From JBKBIP01 sp046297495 (lineage in GTDB: Bacteria; Planctomycetota; Planctomycetia; Gemmatales; Gemmataceae), in assembly GCA_046297495.1 (NCBI GenBank), contig JBKBIP010000004.1, positions 62,001-126,000 of the forward strand: a DNA stretch of 64,000 bases, read 5' to 3'. Both the position numbers and the translations under genes were made by a program. The notes under the pieces were generated by a model. The model was not told the DNA's origin. It did not search any database and saw only the letters and a list, made by a program, of their open reading frames with translations. Shown here piece after piece: positions 34,234 to 43,382 of this stretch; positions within the stretch are counted from its first letter, which is position 1; each line of letters begins with the position of its first letter.

Positions 34234-34678
34234 GGAGCTGGCGTCTTTTCTCTCCGCGTCCACGGGGGACGCGGAGAGAAATCAAGGCGCGATCAATCAA
34301 ACGGATTTCTTCTTCATGGAATCACCTGCTTTTTCCAGAGGAGTCATCAGCAACCGACAGGTGAAAACTATTCGAGGAAGACCGCCATTTCGTCTTGGAT
34401 CCCGCTGTCCGAGGACGCGGTCGAACTTTCTGTCGCTTCCCCCTCCCACACGTGAACAGCGTTACGCATGAACTACGGCGGCGCCATCCCCTGCATATAG
34501 GTCACATTCTCTACATCTTGACAACACGCACTTCGCACATCCCTATTGATGACAACGATGTTTCCGCTTACGCTTTCACCGCGCCGATACAATGGATAGG
34601 CCATCGCGCGCGAACCATAGTCGTGGGCGCATTCTTGAACAGACAAACCACATTCCGCTCTCCGCGCCGAGAAGAACC
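34234..34678. other. Intergenic region with one hairpin
   Basis: 445 bases between the isomerase gene and the next secreted-protein gene. The only clear feature is the 15-base perfect hairpin at 34247-34281. The rest is AT-rich, without a recognisable gene or promoter. Confidence 0.5.
34247..34281 (+). terminator. 15 bp perfect hairpin after the isomerase gene
   Basis: TTTCTCTCCGCGTCC at 34247-34261 and GGACGCGGAGAGAAA at 34267-34281 with a five-base loop. It begins 13 bases past the stop codon. There is no T run after it, so termination may be Rho-assisted or the hairpin may protect the mRNA end. Confidence 0.65.
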
Positions 34679-35512
34679 ATGAACCCACGTTGGACCTTGT
34701 TAATGGTGACGATGCTAACCAGTTTGCTAGCAGCGCGGCCGGCATGCGCCCAGAGTCCCACGGGGGAATCCGGTCCCGCCGCGCTGACGCCGTTGCTCGC
34801 CGGTGGGACGCCAGACGCCCTGGCAGGTTCGTTGCGTGGTTTACTGATCCACGCCATTCCGTCGCCGCTGTATCAAGACGCCCCCGGCTGGGGGGAGCAA
34901 AAGTACGTGGCCCGCGGCGTCGAGTGGCACGGCAAAGGGTTGAAGGTCAAGCCGGAAATTCAGAAAGCACACAAGAATCACGGTGTCTGGCGCAAGATCA
35001 TCGTCTATCCCGTCGAGCTGCCGCGCACACTGGTCGTGGACATCCGCGATGTCCACCATCATGAACCGGGACGCACGACCTTTCTGCTGTTCATCGCGTT
35101 TGATGCCTGGATGAATTACGATCAACAAAATTGGAACAAAGGACATCGCTTGTACAGCGGCAGCGTCCGTCTACGCTTCCGCGTGCAATTGGCCATGCGT
35201 TGCGAGCTAACCACCCGCGTTGAACCGAACAACACCTTCTTCCCCGACATTGTTTTCCGCGTGCGCGTGTTGCAGGCGCATACCGATTACGACAACTTCG
35301 TGGTCGAACATGTGTTCGGCATCGGCGGCCGCGGTGCGGAAGTCATCGGCAACACCGCCAAGGGAATCGTTCACCAGATCAAGCCGTCGCTGGAGCGCAA
35401 CATGCTCGCCAAGGCCAACGCCGCCATCGTCCAAGCCGCCGACACCAAGGAAATTCGCATCGGCTTGATGGATTGGCTCAAATCAGCGGGGGAATGGCCC
35501 GTGGGGAAGTGA
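34679..35512 (+). CDS. Secreted conserved hypothetical protein
   Basis: 277 residues starting MNPRWTLLMVTMLTSLLAAR at the ATG at 34679; signal peptide ending ACAQSPT. The mature part has a beta-rich central segment (KIIVYPVELPRTLVVDIRDV, GRTTFLLFIAFDAWMNYDQQNWN, VRLRFRVQLAMRCELTTRV) and a helical C-terminus (LERNMLAKANAAIVQAADT). I do not recognise the family. The next gene, dihydroorotase, starts 139 bases after its stop on the same strand. Confidence 0.75.
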   Translation: MNPRWTLLMVTMLTSLLAARPACAQSPTGESGPAALTPLLAGGTPDALAGSLRGLLIHAIPSPLYQDAPGWGEQKYVARGVEWHGKGLKVKPEIQKAHKNHGVWRKIIVYPVELPRTLVVDIRDVHHHEPGRTTFLLFIAFDAWMNYDQQNWNKGHRLYSGSVRLRFRVQLAMRCELTTRVEPNNTFFPDIVFRVRVLQAHTDYDNFVVEHVFGIGGRGAEVIGNTAKGIVHQIKPSLERNMLAKANAAIVQAADTKEIRIGLMDWLKSAGEWPVGK

Positions 35513-35651
35513 GGCCTGGCAGAGCGGTTTCGGCTCCATTGACCTTTCTTGGGGGTGAAAATTGCTGTACGGTAAATTTGTTGAGAGTTCCATCGGTACG
35601 CGCCGGCTTTTCGACAAATTGAGTGAGGATTTTATACAGTAGGAACACATC

Positions 35652-36884
35652 ATGCCACCCCTCATCATCCAAGGGCAACTAGCAGACATCGACGGCGTGC
35701 GGCGGGGGCAGGTGTGCATCGAGAATGGCGTGATCGTCGCGGTTGGAACTGATTTGGGATCGCCCGATCATCTCTTCGGCGACGACTGCTTGATCTTCGC
35801 TGGCATGGGGGACATTCATATTCATGCCCGCGAGGATGTCACCGGCAAGGAGAACCACAAAGAGACCTTCGCCACGGCGGCGGCGGCGGCCCTGCACGGC
35901 GGCGTTGTCCATGTCGCCGACATGCCCAACAATCCCGCCGCTCCGGTCGATGACGCCAGTTACGCGGCCAAGGAGCGGTTGGTGCTGACTGCGGACTTGC
36001 CGGTGACATTTACTTTGTATGCCGGTGTCGGTCCTGGCACGCGCCCTTTGACGCGCCAGGTGCCGTACAAGGCGTACATGGGGCCGAGCGTCGGCGAGCT
36101 GTTTTTCACGTCGTTGGCGGAGTTGGATCACACCTTGTCGGCATATCGCGGTCAGGCGGTCAGTTTTCATTGTGAAGACCCGATCTTATTGGAGCGACAT
36201 CAGGACGCCCCCACTCATGAGGAATGCCGGCCGCCCGAGTGTGAATTGAGCGCCACGCGCTTCGCTTTGGCAATGATTGAAAAATATGGCCTGACCGGAA
36301 AATTGTGTCACTACTCTGTCGGCGAGGGATTGCCGCTCATCCGCGCCGCCAAGGCCCGCGGCTTGCCGGTGACGGCGGAAGTGACGCCGCATCATGTCTT
36401 TTTTGATACCAGCATGATCACGGACGCCAATCGTCCCTGGATGCGAATGAACCCGCCGCTGCGCCGTCCCGCTGACCGCCAAGCCATGCTCGACGCCCTG
36501 CGCGACGGCACCGCCGACTACCTGGCCACCGATCACGCCCCGCACACCATCGCCGAGAAACAACGAGGCATCTCCGGCCAACCACACCTGGACACGTATG
36601 GCCCGTTCGTCACCTGGCTGCTGGTCGAACAGGGGTTCACGCCGGAACGGATCGCCGCCATCTGCTCGGCCCAACCGGGAGCGTTCGTCAACGCTTTCCG
36701 AAATGAAAAGTGGGGCCGTCTCCTGCCTAGCTACGTCGGCGCGCTGACCGTGCTGAACCTGCGCCGACCCACCACTATTCGCCGTGAGGATTTGCGCACG
36801 CGCTGCGGCTGGAGTCCGTTTGAAGGGATCACTTTTCCCGGCAGCGTTGAAGCAGTGTTCGTGCGCGGGATGCGGGTGCGATAA
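35652..36884 (+). CDS. pyrC: Dihydroorotase (amidohydrolase family)
   Basis: Closes carbamoyl-aspartate to dihydroorotate in pyrimidine synthesis. 410 residues, start ATG at 35652 behind AGGAAC. Amidohydrolase metal ligands: H56-x-H58 in DIHIHAR, lysine in PYKAYMGPSVG (candidate carbamylated Lys), His in VSFHCEDP, His in CHYSVGEG and Asp in ATDHAPHT. HADMPNNPA and MNPPLRRPADRQAM match the substrate loops of class I dihydroorotases. Allantoinase or hydantoinase is an alternative, less fitting. No other pyr gene is adjacent. Confidence 0.88.
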   Translation: MPPLIIQGQLADIDGVRRGQVCIENGVIVAVGTDLGSPDHLFGDDCLIFAGMGDIHIHAREDVTGKENHKETFATAAAAALHGGVVHVADMPNNPAAPVDDASYAAKERLVLTADLPVTFTLYAGVGPGTRPLTRQVPYKAYMGPSVGELFFTSLAELDHTLSAYRGQAVSFHCEDPILLERHQDAPTHEECRPPECELSATRFALAMIEKYGLTGKLCHYSVGEGLPLIRAAKARGLPVTAEVTPHHVFFDTSMITDANRPWMRMNPPLRRPADRQAMLDALRDGTADYLATDHAPHTIAEKQRGISGQPHLDTYGPFVTWLLVEQGFTPERIAAICSAQPGAFVNAFRNEKWGRLLPSYVGALTVLNLRRPTTIRREDLRTRCGWSPFEGITFPGSVEAVFVRGMRVR

Positions 36885-37322
36885 GCCCGCGCCCATGATC
36901 AACCAAGTGAAAAACGTGATTCAGTGGCTTGGCGGGTCATGTTGGCGGATGGTAGAATAAAATCAGTCATTTCGCTCGAAACGACAAACTGCCAGCCACC
37001 TCTCTACTTATCGGGAGGGTCCAATCATGAGTCTGGCGATCAACGAATTCGTCGTGGCTCCGACCATACGCGAACGATGGCGGGCAAAAAGCGATTCCTC
37101 GACTTCGTGCCTCGCGTGCCTCCCGCGCTCGCATTTCATTGATGTCAAAATACTGTCCTCTATTATACCTGTGATAGTCAGCTCTTTGGCGTGGCGATTC
37201 GCTGGCCAGGTCATTCTTGCCTGCGCCACGGCGTTCAGCCACCGACCAGAAGGGCAGCCGCGCTGAACGAAACTCGTGTTCTGAAACTCGACAACGGAGT
37301 GGGGTTGGAAAGGGGCTGCCCC
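36885..37322. other. Upstream region of the sensor kinase
   Basis: 438 bases. It contains a small open frame with a good ribosome site (37027-37266, listed separately). No sigma-70 promoter close to consensus was found. Confidence 0.4.
37027..37266 (+). CDS. Possible small protein upstream of the ethylene-type kinase
   Basis: 79 codons, ATG at 37027 with GGGAGGG seven bases upstream, a better site than that of many real genes here. The product has a hydrophobic stretch (SSIIPVIVSSLAW) and three scattered cysteines but no recognisable domain. It ends 57 bases before the kinase start on the same strand. It could be a leader peptide or a chance frame. Confidence 0.25.
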   Translation: MSLAINEFVVAPTIRERWRAKSDSSTSCLACLPRSHFIDVKILSSIIPVIVSSLAWRFAGQVILACATAFSHRPEGQPR

Positions 37323-39719
37323 ATGTGGGAGTGGATTAGCCGTTTGTTCGATACCTCGGATTTCCCTGCCCGTTGGCATTGTGGCAACTGGTCGTCCTGG
37401 CACGGCTGGACGCACATTGTCGCGGACATGGCCATCTTCGCCGCCTACACAGCCATTCCCTGCGTGCTGGCTTTCTTTATCTTGCGCCGCCGCGACGTGC
37501 CATTCTTACCGATTTTCTGGTTGTTTGTCGCGTTCATCTTGTTCTGCGGCATCGGGCATCTGGTGGAAGCCACCATCTTTTGGCAACCGTGGTATCGTTT
37601 GTCGGCGTCGGTGAAGGTCGCCACGGCCGTCGTGTCTTGGGCCACCGTCTTGGCCCTGATTCCGATTGTTCCCAAAGCCCTGACATTGCCTGGCTTGGCC
37701 CCCCTCAACGAGCGGCTGCGCTGGGAAATCGCCGAGCGCAAACAACTGGAAAATCGCTTGCGCCACGTCAACGAGGAGTTGGAACAACGAGTCCAAGAAC
37801 GCACCGCGGAATTGGAACAGGCCAACGACGCCCTGAATTGTCAGATCACGGAACGCGCGCGGGCCGAGCAGGAGCTGCGCCAAATCCAAGAGGAATTGGA
37901 ACAACGAGTGGCCGCGCGCACGGTGGAACTATTTCAAGCCAACCAGGCACTGGATCGGCAAGCCCGGCAGATGCGGGCCATGGCAGAAGCCGCGATGGTC
38001 GTGAACGCCGTTTCCACCATCCCAGACGTGATGCAGGCCATCACCGATCAGGCCCGGCACATCATCGGCGCTCACCAAGCGGTCACCAGCTTCACGGTGG
38101 ACAGGAATTGGACTCAAGCCATCACGGGCCTATCCCTTTCCGAGAAATACGCCGCTTATCGTTGCTACGACACCAAACCGGACGGCTCCGGCATCTATTC
38201 GTTGGTGTGCGAGAATAACCAAGTCATACGCCTGACGCAGACGGAGTTGGAGGCACATCCGCGCTGGCGCGGTTTTGGGGCCGAGGCGAGCCGGCATCCC
38301 CCCATGCGCGGCTGGTTGGCGGCGCCGCTCATCCGCCACGACGGCCAGAATCAAGGCCTCATTCAACTCTCGGACAAATACGAAGGGGAGTTCACCAAAG
38401 AAGACGAGCTGTTACTGGTGCAGTTGGCGCAGCTGGCCTCGGTGGCCCTGCAAATTCGCCGCGTTCAAGAGGACTTGGAACAGCGCGTCCAGGAACGGAC
38501 CGCCGAATTGGTCCAAGCCAATGCCGCCTTAAATCAGCAGATCGCCGAACGGGAGCGAGCCGAGCGCGACATCCGCGAGATGAATGCCTTCCTCGATTCC
38601 GTTATCGAACATGTTCCCTTGATGCTGTTCCTCAAGGACGCGGAAACCTTGCGGTTCACGCGCTTGAATCGCGCTGGCGAGCGGATGCTGGGCTGTGACC
38701 GCGAAACCTACATTGGCAAAAACGATTACGATTTCTTCCCAGCCGAACAAGCCGAGTTCTTCATGGCCAAGGATCGGGAAACTCTCCAGCGCCAGACTCT
38801 CACCGATATTCCCGAGGAAGTGATTCAAACTCGACATGGGCTACGCATTTTGCACACGCGAAAAGTTCCCATCCTGGACGAGAACGGCCACCCCAAATGT
38901 CTGCTGGGAATTTCAGAAGACATCACCCAGCGCAAACAAACGGAACAGGCGCTCCGGCAACTGACGCGCAAGTTGGCGCGTTCCAACACCGAGCTGGAGC
39001 AATTTGCCTACATCGCCTCGCATGACTTGCAAGAGCCGTTGCGGAAAGTGCAAGCATTCGGCGACATCATCATGTCCCAATATGAACCAGTATTGGGGGA
39101 GGAAGGACGCGATTATCTTCGCCGGATGCAAAATGCCGCCAAACGCATGCAAACCTTGATCAACGACCTGCTGATGTATTCCCGCGTGACTACCAAGGGG
39201 CAACCGTTCATGCGCGTGGATCTGAACCAAGTGGCCCAAGAAGTCATCAGCGATTTGGAGGTCCGTTTGCGCGAGACGAAAGGCCAGATCGAGGTGGAGA
39301 AGCTGCCGGTGCTGGAAGCCGATCCATTGCAAATGCGGCAATTGCTGCAAAACCTTTTGGGTAACGCCCTCAAGTTTCATCGCCCCGATGAGCCGCCGCA
39401 GGTGAAAGTGCAAGCCAGCTTGTTGTACAATAGTGAAAGAGAACAGGATTCCACGGCGCCGGTCCCCAGCAAATGCTTGCTCACCATTCAGGATAACGGC
39501 GTGGGGTTCGAGGAAAAATATCTGGATCGCATCTTTGGTCCCTTCCAGCGCCTCCACGGCCGCGGCGAATATGAAGGCAGTGGTATGGGACTAGCTATTT
39601 GTCACAAAATTGTCTTGCGGCATGGGGGGAACATCACCGCCTGTAGCACCCCCGATCAAGGCTCCACATTCATCGTCACGCTTCCTTTGAAACATTCCGA
39701 AGGGGAGTCTGTTTCATGA
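37323..39719 (+). CDS. Histidine kinase with ethylene-receptor-type membrane sensor, GAF and PAS domains
   Basis: 798 residues, ATG at 37323 after GAAAGGGG. Residues 30-120 form three membrane helices that match the ethylene-binding domain of plant ETR1. Asp35, Tyr42, Ile45, Pro46, Ile72, Cys75 and His79 stand at exactly the spacing of ETR1 Asp25, Tyr32, Ile35, Pro36, Ile62, Cys65 and His69. Cys and His are the Cu(I) ligands in ETR1. Next come two coiled coils (about 125-215) with repeated L-x-E-L-E-Q-R-V-x-x-R-T, a GAF domain (about 225-380), a PAS domain (about 416-537), HisKA with His567 in IASHDLQEPLRKV, and an HATPase (NLLGNALKFH, DNGVGFEEKY, GMGLAICHKIV). The stop overlaps the next gene by four bases (ATGA), so the response regulator is the obvious partner. 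Confidence 0.9.
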   Translation: MWEWISRLFDTSDFPARWHCGNWSSWHGWTHIVADMAIFAAYTAIPCVLAFFILRRRDVPFLPIFWLFVAFILFCGIGHLVEATIFWQPWYRLSASVKVATAVVSWATVLALIPIVPKALTLPGLAPLNERLRWEIAERKQLENRLRHVNEELEQRVQERTAELEQANDALNCQITERARAEQELRQIQEELEQRVAARTVELFQANQALDRQARQMRAMAEAAMVVNAVSTIPDVMQAITDQARHIIGAHQAVTSFTVDRNWTQAITGLSLSEKYAAYRCYDTKPDGSGIYSLVCENNQVIRLTQTELEAHPRWRGFGAEASRHPPMRGWLAAPLIRHDGQNQGLIQLSDKYEGEFTKEDELLLVQLAQLASVALQIRRVQEDLEQRVQERTAELVQANAALNQQIAERERAERDIREMNAFLDSVIEHVPLMLFLKDAETLRFTRLNRAGERMLGCDRETYIGKNDYDFFPAEQAEFFMAKDRETLQRQTLTDIPEEVIQTRHGLRILHTRKVPILDENGHPKCLLGISEDITQRKQTEQALRQLTRKLARSNTELEQFAYIASHDLQEPLRKVQAFGDIIMSQYEPVLGEEGRDYLRRMQNAAKRMQTLINDLLMYSRVTTKGQPFMRVDLNQVAQEVISDLEVRLRETKGQIEVEKLPVLEADPLQMRQLLQNLLGNALKFHRPDEPPQVKVQASLLYNSEREQDSTAPVPSKCLLTIQDNGVGFEEKYLDRIFGPFQRLHGRGEYEGSGMGLAICHKIVLRHGGNITACSTPDQGSTFIVTLPLKHSEGESVS

Positions 39720-40174
39720 GTCATCCAGAGAAATTAGTGGAAATCTTGATGGCGGACGACGATCCCGACGACCGGCTGCTGACGGCGCGGGCGCTGCATG
39801 AATACCGTCTGAAAAACGGCATTCGCTTCGTGGCGGATGGCGAGGAATTGATGGACTATCTACATCGGCGCGGCAAGTATGCGGACCCCGCCACGTCGCC
39901 GACGCCGGGGTTGATTTTGCTTGATCTCAATATGCCGAAAAAAGACGGTCGTGAAGCCTTGGCCGAAATCAAGGCCGACCCGGAGCTGCGCAAAATTCCC
40001 GTGGTGATTCTGACCACCTCGAAAGCTGAGGAAGACATCCTCCGTTCCTATGATCTGGGAGTGAATTCGTACATCACTAAACCCGTGACGTTTCAGGAGT
40101 TGGCCGAACAAATGCGGATTCTTAGTGTGTATTGGTTTGAGATCGTGAAGCTACCCAATGGGCCGGGAGGATAG
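39716..40174 (+). CDS. Single-domain response regulator (Rcp1-like)
   Basis: 152 residues. Acidic DDD in ILMADDDPDD, phosphoacceptor Asp70 in LILLDLNMPKKDG, Thr/Ser in VILTTSKAEED, Lys in YITKPVTF. The loop FVADGEELMDYLHRRGKY is typical of the Rcp1 subfamily that pairs with bacteriophytochrome- and GAF-type kinases. It overlaps the kinase stop codon by four bases and ends four bases before the start of the hybrid kinase, so all three are one operon. No output domain. Confidence 0.94.
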   Translation: MSHPEKLVEILMADDDPDDRLLTARALHEYRLKNGIRFVADGEELMDYLHRRGKYADPATSPTPGLILLDLNMPKKDGREALAEIKADPELRKIPVVILTTSKAEEDILRSYDLGVNSYITKPVTFQELAEQMRILSVYWFEIVKLPNGPGG

Positions 40175-40178
40175 ACCA

Positions 40179-42617
40179 ATGACCGACCAGCCGCTGCGCA
40201 TCTTGCTGATCGACGACGACGAGGATAGCTACGTACTCACCCGCGCCCTGTTGGCCCGCGTGCCCGGCGCGCGCTTCACGCTGGATTGGGTGAACAACTA
40301 TGAGGCCGGTCGGGAAGCGATACGGCGCGGTGAACACGCGGCCTATTTGGTGGACTATCGCCTTGGGGCGCATGATGGCTTGGAGCTGCTACGCGAGGCG
40401 GCCCAGCTGCGCTGCCGAGCGCCATTGATTTTCCTGACCGGCCAAGGGGACCATGAAATCGATCTGCAAGCCATGAAGGCAGGGGCCGCCGATTACCTGA
40501 TCAAGGATGAACTCGACGCGCCGCGGCTGGAACGCTCCATCCGCTATGCCGTGGAACGCCAACAGTTGCTCGACGCCTTGGAGAAACACGCCGCCGAGTT
40601 GGAAGCCAGCACGCGCGAGCTGGAACAATCACGCGAGGAGCTGCGCCGAGCCAAGGAGGCCGCCGAGGTCGCCAACCGCGCCAAAAGCGAGTTCCTGGCC
40701 CACATGAGCCATGAGATTCGCACTCCCATGAACGGCATTCTCGGCATGATCGAGCTGGTGATGGATACGCCGCTGAACGCGGAACAGCAAGAATACCTAA
40801 CCATGGCCAAAATCTCAGCGGATGCCTTGCTGACCGTGATCAACGACATCCTCGATTTCTCGCGGATCGAGGCTCGCAAACTGTCACTGGAGAATATCCC
40901 GTTTCACCTGCCCGATTGTGTGGCGGACACCGTCAAAGCCCTGGCGCTGCGGGCCGAACAAAAGAACCTGGAACTGGTTTGTCATGTGGCGGCCACCGTG
41001 CCGCCGGTTGTCATCGGAGACCCCGGACGCTTGCGGCAAATTCTCGTCAATCTGGTGGGCAACGCCGTCAAGTTCACCGACCAAGGCGAAGTGGTCGTGC
41101 ATGTCGATACGGAGTCGCGGACGGAGTGCGCAGTCGGTTTGCGCTTCCGCGTTTGCGACACCGGAGTGGGCATCCCTCTGGAAAAACAGGGGCTGCTTTT
41201 TGAACCCTTCATCCAAGCGGACAACTCCACTACCCGCAAATACGGCGGCACGGGGTTGGGGTTGGCCATCTCGGCTCAATTGGTGGAGCTAATGAAAGGT
41301 CGCATTTGGGTCGAGAGCACCGTCGGTCAGGGGAGCACGTTTCATTTCACCCTCCCGCTGGAAGTGGCGAGCCAAAGTAGCTCCCTCTTGTCTCCATCCC
41401 AAGCCACGCACCTGCGCGGCCAAAGCGTTCTCGTCGTGGACGACAACGCCACCAATCGGCACATCCTGTCGGAAATGCTGGCCAGTTGGGGCCTGCGGCC
41501 GACGGAAGCGGAAAGCGGTCCAGCGGCGCTGGCGCTCCTGGAACAAGCCGCCGCCGACCAAGCGTTTCACTTGATCCTGCTCGATGGACACATGCCGGAC
41601 ATGGATGGTTTCCAATTGGCCGAGCGGCTGCGGCAATTTCCCGGGTTGGCCCCCACTCCACTCGTGATGTTGACTTCTATAAGTCAACCAACGGACGCGG
41701 CGCGCTGCCAGCAACTGGGAATTGCTGGGTATTTGATGAAACCGATCAAGCCCTCGGAATTGTTGGCCGCCATCTTGACCGTTCTGAGCCGCCTTCCTTC
41801 GTTCGTTGAACCTGCCGAGCCTGCACCGCTTCGCCTAGCGCCGGCGCGTATCTTGTTGGCCGAGGACAACCGCATCAACCAGCTCGTCGTGCTCCGCTTG
41901 CTGGAGAAGCAAGGTCATCAGGTGGTCACGGTCGCCAACGGCAAGGCCGCGGTCCACGCCGCACGGCAACAGGTGTTCGACCTAGTGTTGATGGATGTGG
42001 AAATGCCGGAAATGGACGGTCTGGAAGCGACGGCCCTGATCCGCCTGCTGGAACGGGAACTCGGCCGGCATGTCCCCATCGTGGCGATGACTGCTCATGC
42101 CATGAAAAGTGATCAGGAGCGTTGCTTGGCCGCCGGCATGGATGGCTACGTGTCCAAACCGATTCAAGCGCGGGAATTATTCGCGGCGATGGCTGCTTTC
42201 ATTCCCACCGAACAAGGCACCCCAGCCACTCCCCCAAGCGCCAACGACGGCTTATTGAACCACGCCGCGCTGCTGGAGCGCGTCAGCGGCGATCAAGAAC
42301 TCCTCAAGGAAATCGTGACACTGTTTCTCGACACGACTCCGCAACAAGTGATGAAATTACGTGAGGCCGTCATGCGCGGAGACTGTCAAGAGCTTCAATA
42401 CTTGGCGCATTCGCTCAAAGGATCGTTGGGTTTCTTTGATGAGGAGTACACGGCACACGCCGCCCAGCAGTTGGAATACTGCGGCCGTATTGGCGATTTG
42501 AGCCAAGCCCTCGAAACCTGCGACGCCCTGGAAAACGCCCTGCAACGTCTGTATTCCGCCCTCGGCGACTTGGTGGGAGATGAGGCTGATACGAAAACCC
42601 CTGTTTCCTCGTGTTGA
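40179..42617 (+). CDS. Hybrid histidine kinase: REC-HisKA-HATPase-REC-REC-HPt
   Basis: 812 residues, ATG at 40179 after GGGAGGATAG. Order: receiver 1 (Asp59, VDYRLGAHDGL), a linker coiled coil, HisKA with His178 in AHMSHEIRTPMNGILGM, HATPase with NAVKFTDQG, DTGVGIP and GTGLGLAIS, receiver 2 (Asp469, LLDGHMPDMDG), receiver 3 (Asp606, LMDVEMPEMDG), HPt with His744 in LAHSLKGSLGFF. All phosphotransfer residues are intact, giving a full internal relay. There is no membrane helix and no sensor domain, so its input is probably the receiver at its N-terminus. An obvious route is kinase to receiver 1; this is inference. Confidence 0.95.
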   Translation: MTDQPLRILLIDDDEDSYVLTRALLARVPGARFTLDWVNNYEAGREAIRRGEHAAYLVDYRLGAHDGLELLREAAQLRCRAPLIFLTGQGDHEIDLQAMKAGAADYLIKDELDAPRLERSIRYAVERQQLLDALEKHAAELEASTRELEQSREELRRAKEAAEVANRAKSEFLAHMSHEIRTPMNGILGMIELVMDTPLNAEQQEYLTMAKISADALLTVINDILDFSRIEARKLSLENIPFHLPDCVADTVKALALRAEQKNLELVCHVAATVPPVVIGDPGRLRQILVNLVGNAVKFTDQGEVVVHVDTESRTECAVGLRFRVCDTGVGIPLEKQGLLFEPFIQADNSTTRKYGGTGLGLAISAQLVELMKGRIWVESTVGQGSTFHFTLPLEVASQSSSLLSPSQATHLRGQSVLVVDDNATNRHILSEMLASWGLRPTEAESGPAALALLEQAAADQAFHLILLDGHMPDMDGFQLAERLRQFPGLAPTPLVMLTSISQPTDAARCQQLGIAGYLMKPIKPSELLAAILTVLSRLPSFVEPAEPAPLRLAPARILLAEDNRINQLVVLRLLEKQGHQVVTVANGKAAVHAARQQVFDLVLMDVEMPEMDGLEATALIRLLERELGRHVPIVAMTAHAMKSDQERCLAAGMDGYVSKPIQARELFAAMAAFIPTEQGTPATPPSANDGLLNHAALLERVSGDQELLKEIVTLFLDTTPQQVMKLREAVMRGDCQELQYLAHSLKGSLGFFDEEYTAHAAQQLEYCGRIGDLSQALETCDALENALQRLYSALGDLVGDEADTKTPVSSC

Positions 42618-42657
42618 GGATCTGTCAAACAATAACTTCCCAATGTCGTCGCCAGGT

Positions 42658-42704
42658 GATTCATCGTTTCGCGCACGCGACCTCTCACGCGAAACGATGA
42701 AGTC
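42658..42704. repeat. Intergenic palindrome, copy 8
   Basis: Left arm GATTCATCGTTTCGCG, right arm CGCGAAACGATGAAGTC, complementary over 14 bases. The flank TTCCCAATGTCGTC is at 42637-42650. It sits between the convergent hybrid-kinase and HTH-receiver genes. Confidence 0.88.
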
Positions 42705-42716
42705 ACTGGGCAAAGC

Positions 42717-42761
42717 AAAACGGCCAGGCACTCCTGGCGGGGATACCAGGGGCCGGGCCGT
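42717..42761 (-). terminator. Probable terminator of the HTH-receiver gene
   Basis: On the minus strand, ACGGCC (42756-42761) pairs with GGCCGT (42720-42725), with an inner CCAGG/CCTGG pair, followed by TTTTGCTTTG. It lies 43 bases beyond the stop codon. Confidence 0.55.
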
Positions 42762-42803
42762 CAGCAGGGTCGTTCATTCAAGGGAACAGGGCGCCAGCGC
42801 GGC

Positions 42804-43382
42804 TCAACTGTTCTCGCGTTTCTGCTCCACCAGCGAGTTGATCCGCTCGCCAAGCAAGGCCACGTCGAACGGCTTCTTGAAGATTTCGTTGAAGCCGAAG
42901 TTGACCAAGCTTTCCGGCGCGGCTTCGTCCTCACTGGCCAAGCCAATGATCAGCGTTTGCTCGTACTGCGGATTGCGGCGCAGATTTTGAGCAATTTGCA
43001 ACGCTTCACTACGGCCCATGGCCAGATCGACGATGATGGTATCGGGATGGAAACTTTCCGCTTGAATCCCGGCCTCGAATCCGCTATTGGCCAACTCGTA
43101 CTTATAATCCTCATCCTCGGGCAACAGTTCCTTGACGCGGTCGATGAACAGACTATCGGCGCCAATGATCAAAATTTTGTGCCAGCCCTCTTCCTCCAGT
43201 TCTCCCAAAGGCATGCCATGCTCTTTGAGAAACCGGATGAGGTGCTCGCGCGGAATGCGGCGGTCCTGGCTACCCGGAATGCGATAGCCTCGGAGCCGGC
43301 CGGAATCGAACCACTTGCTCACCGTTCGCGGCGCGACCTTACAGATCTTCGCCACTTGGCCGGTGGTAAAAACTTTCTTCAT
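42804..43382 (-). CDS. HTH-receiver protein with reversed domain order
   Basis: 192 residues from the ATG at 43380-43382 (MKKVFTTGQVAKICKVAPRT). The first about 60 residues are a MerR/excisionase-like helix-turn-helix (FTTGQVAKICKVAPRTVSKWFDSGRLRGYRIPGSQDRRI). The rest is receiver-like (KILIIGADSLFIDRVKELL, IIVDLAMGRSEALQIAQNLRR, LIIGLASED, FKKPFDVALL). Asp in IIVDLAM and the final Lys are kept; the N-terminal acidic pair is reduced to one Asp. Usual regulators have the receiver first. SD GGAGTG precedes the start. A DNA-binding role is likely; targets are unknown. Confidence 0.85.
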   Translation of the reverse strand: MKKVFTTGQVAKICKVAPRTVSKWFDSGRLRGYRIPGSQDRRIPREHLIRFLKEHGMPLGELEEEGWHKILIIGADSLFIDRVKELLPEDEDYKYELANSGFEAGIQAESFHPDTIIVDLAMGRSEALQIAQNLRRNPQYEQTLIIGLASEDEAAPESLVNFGFNEIFKKPFDVALLGERINSLVEQKRENS

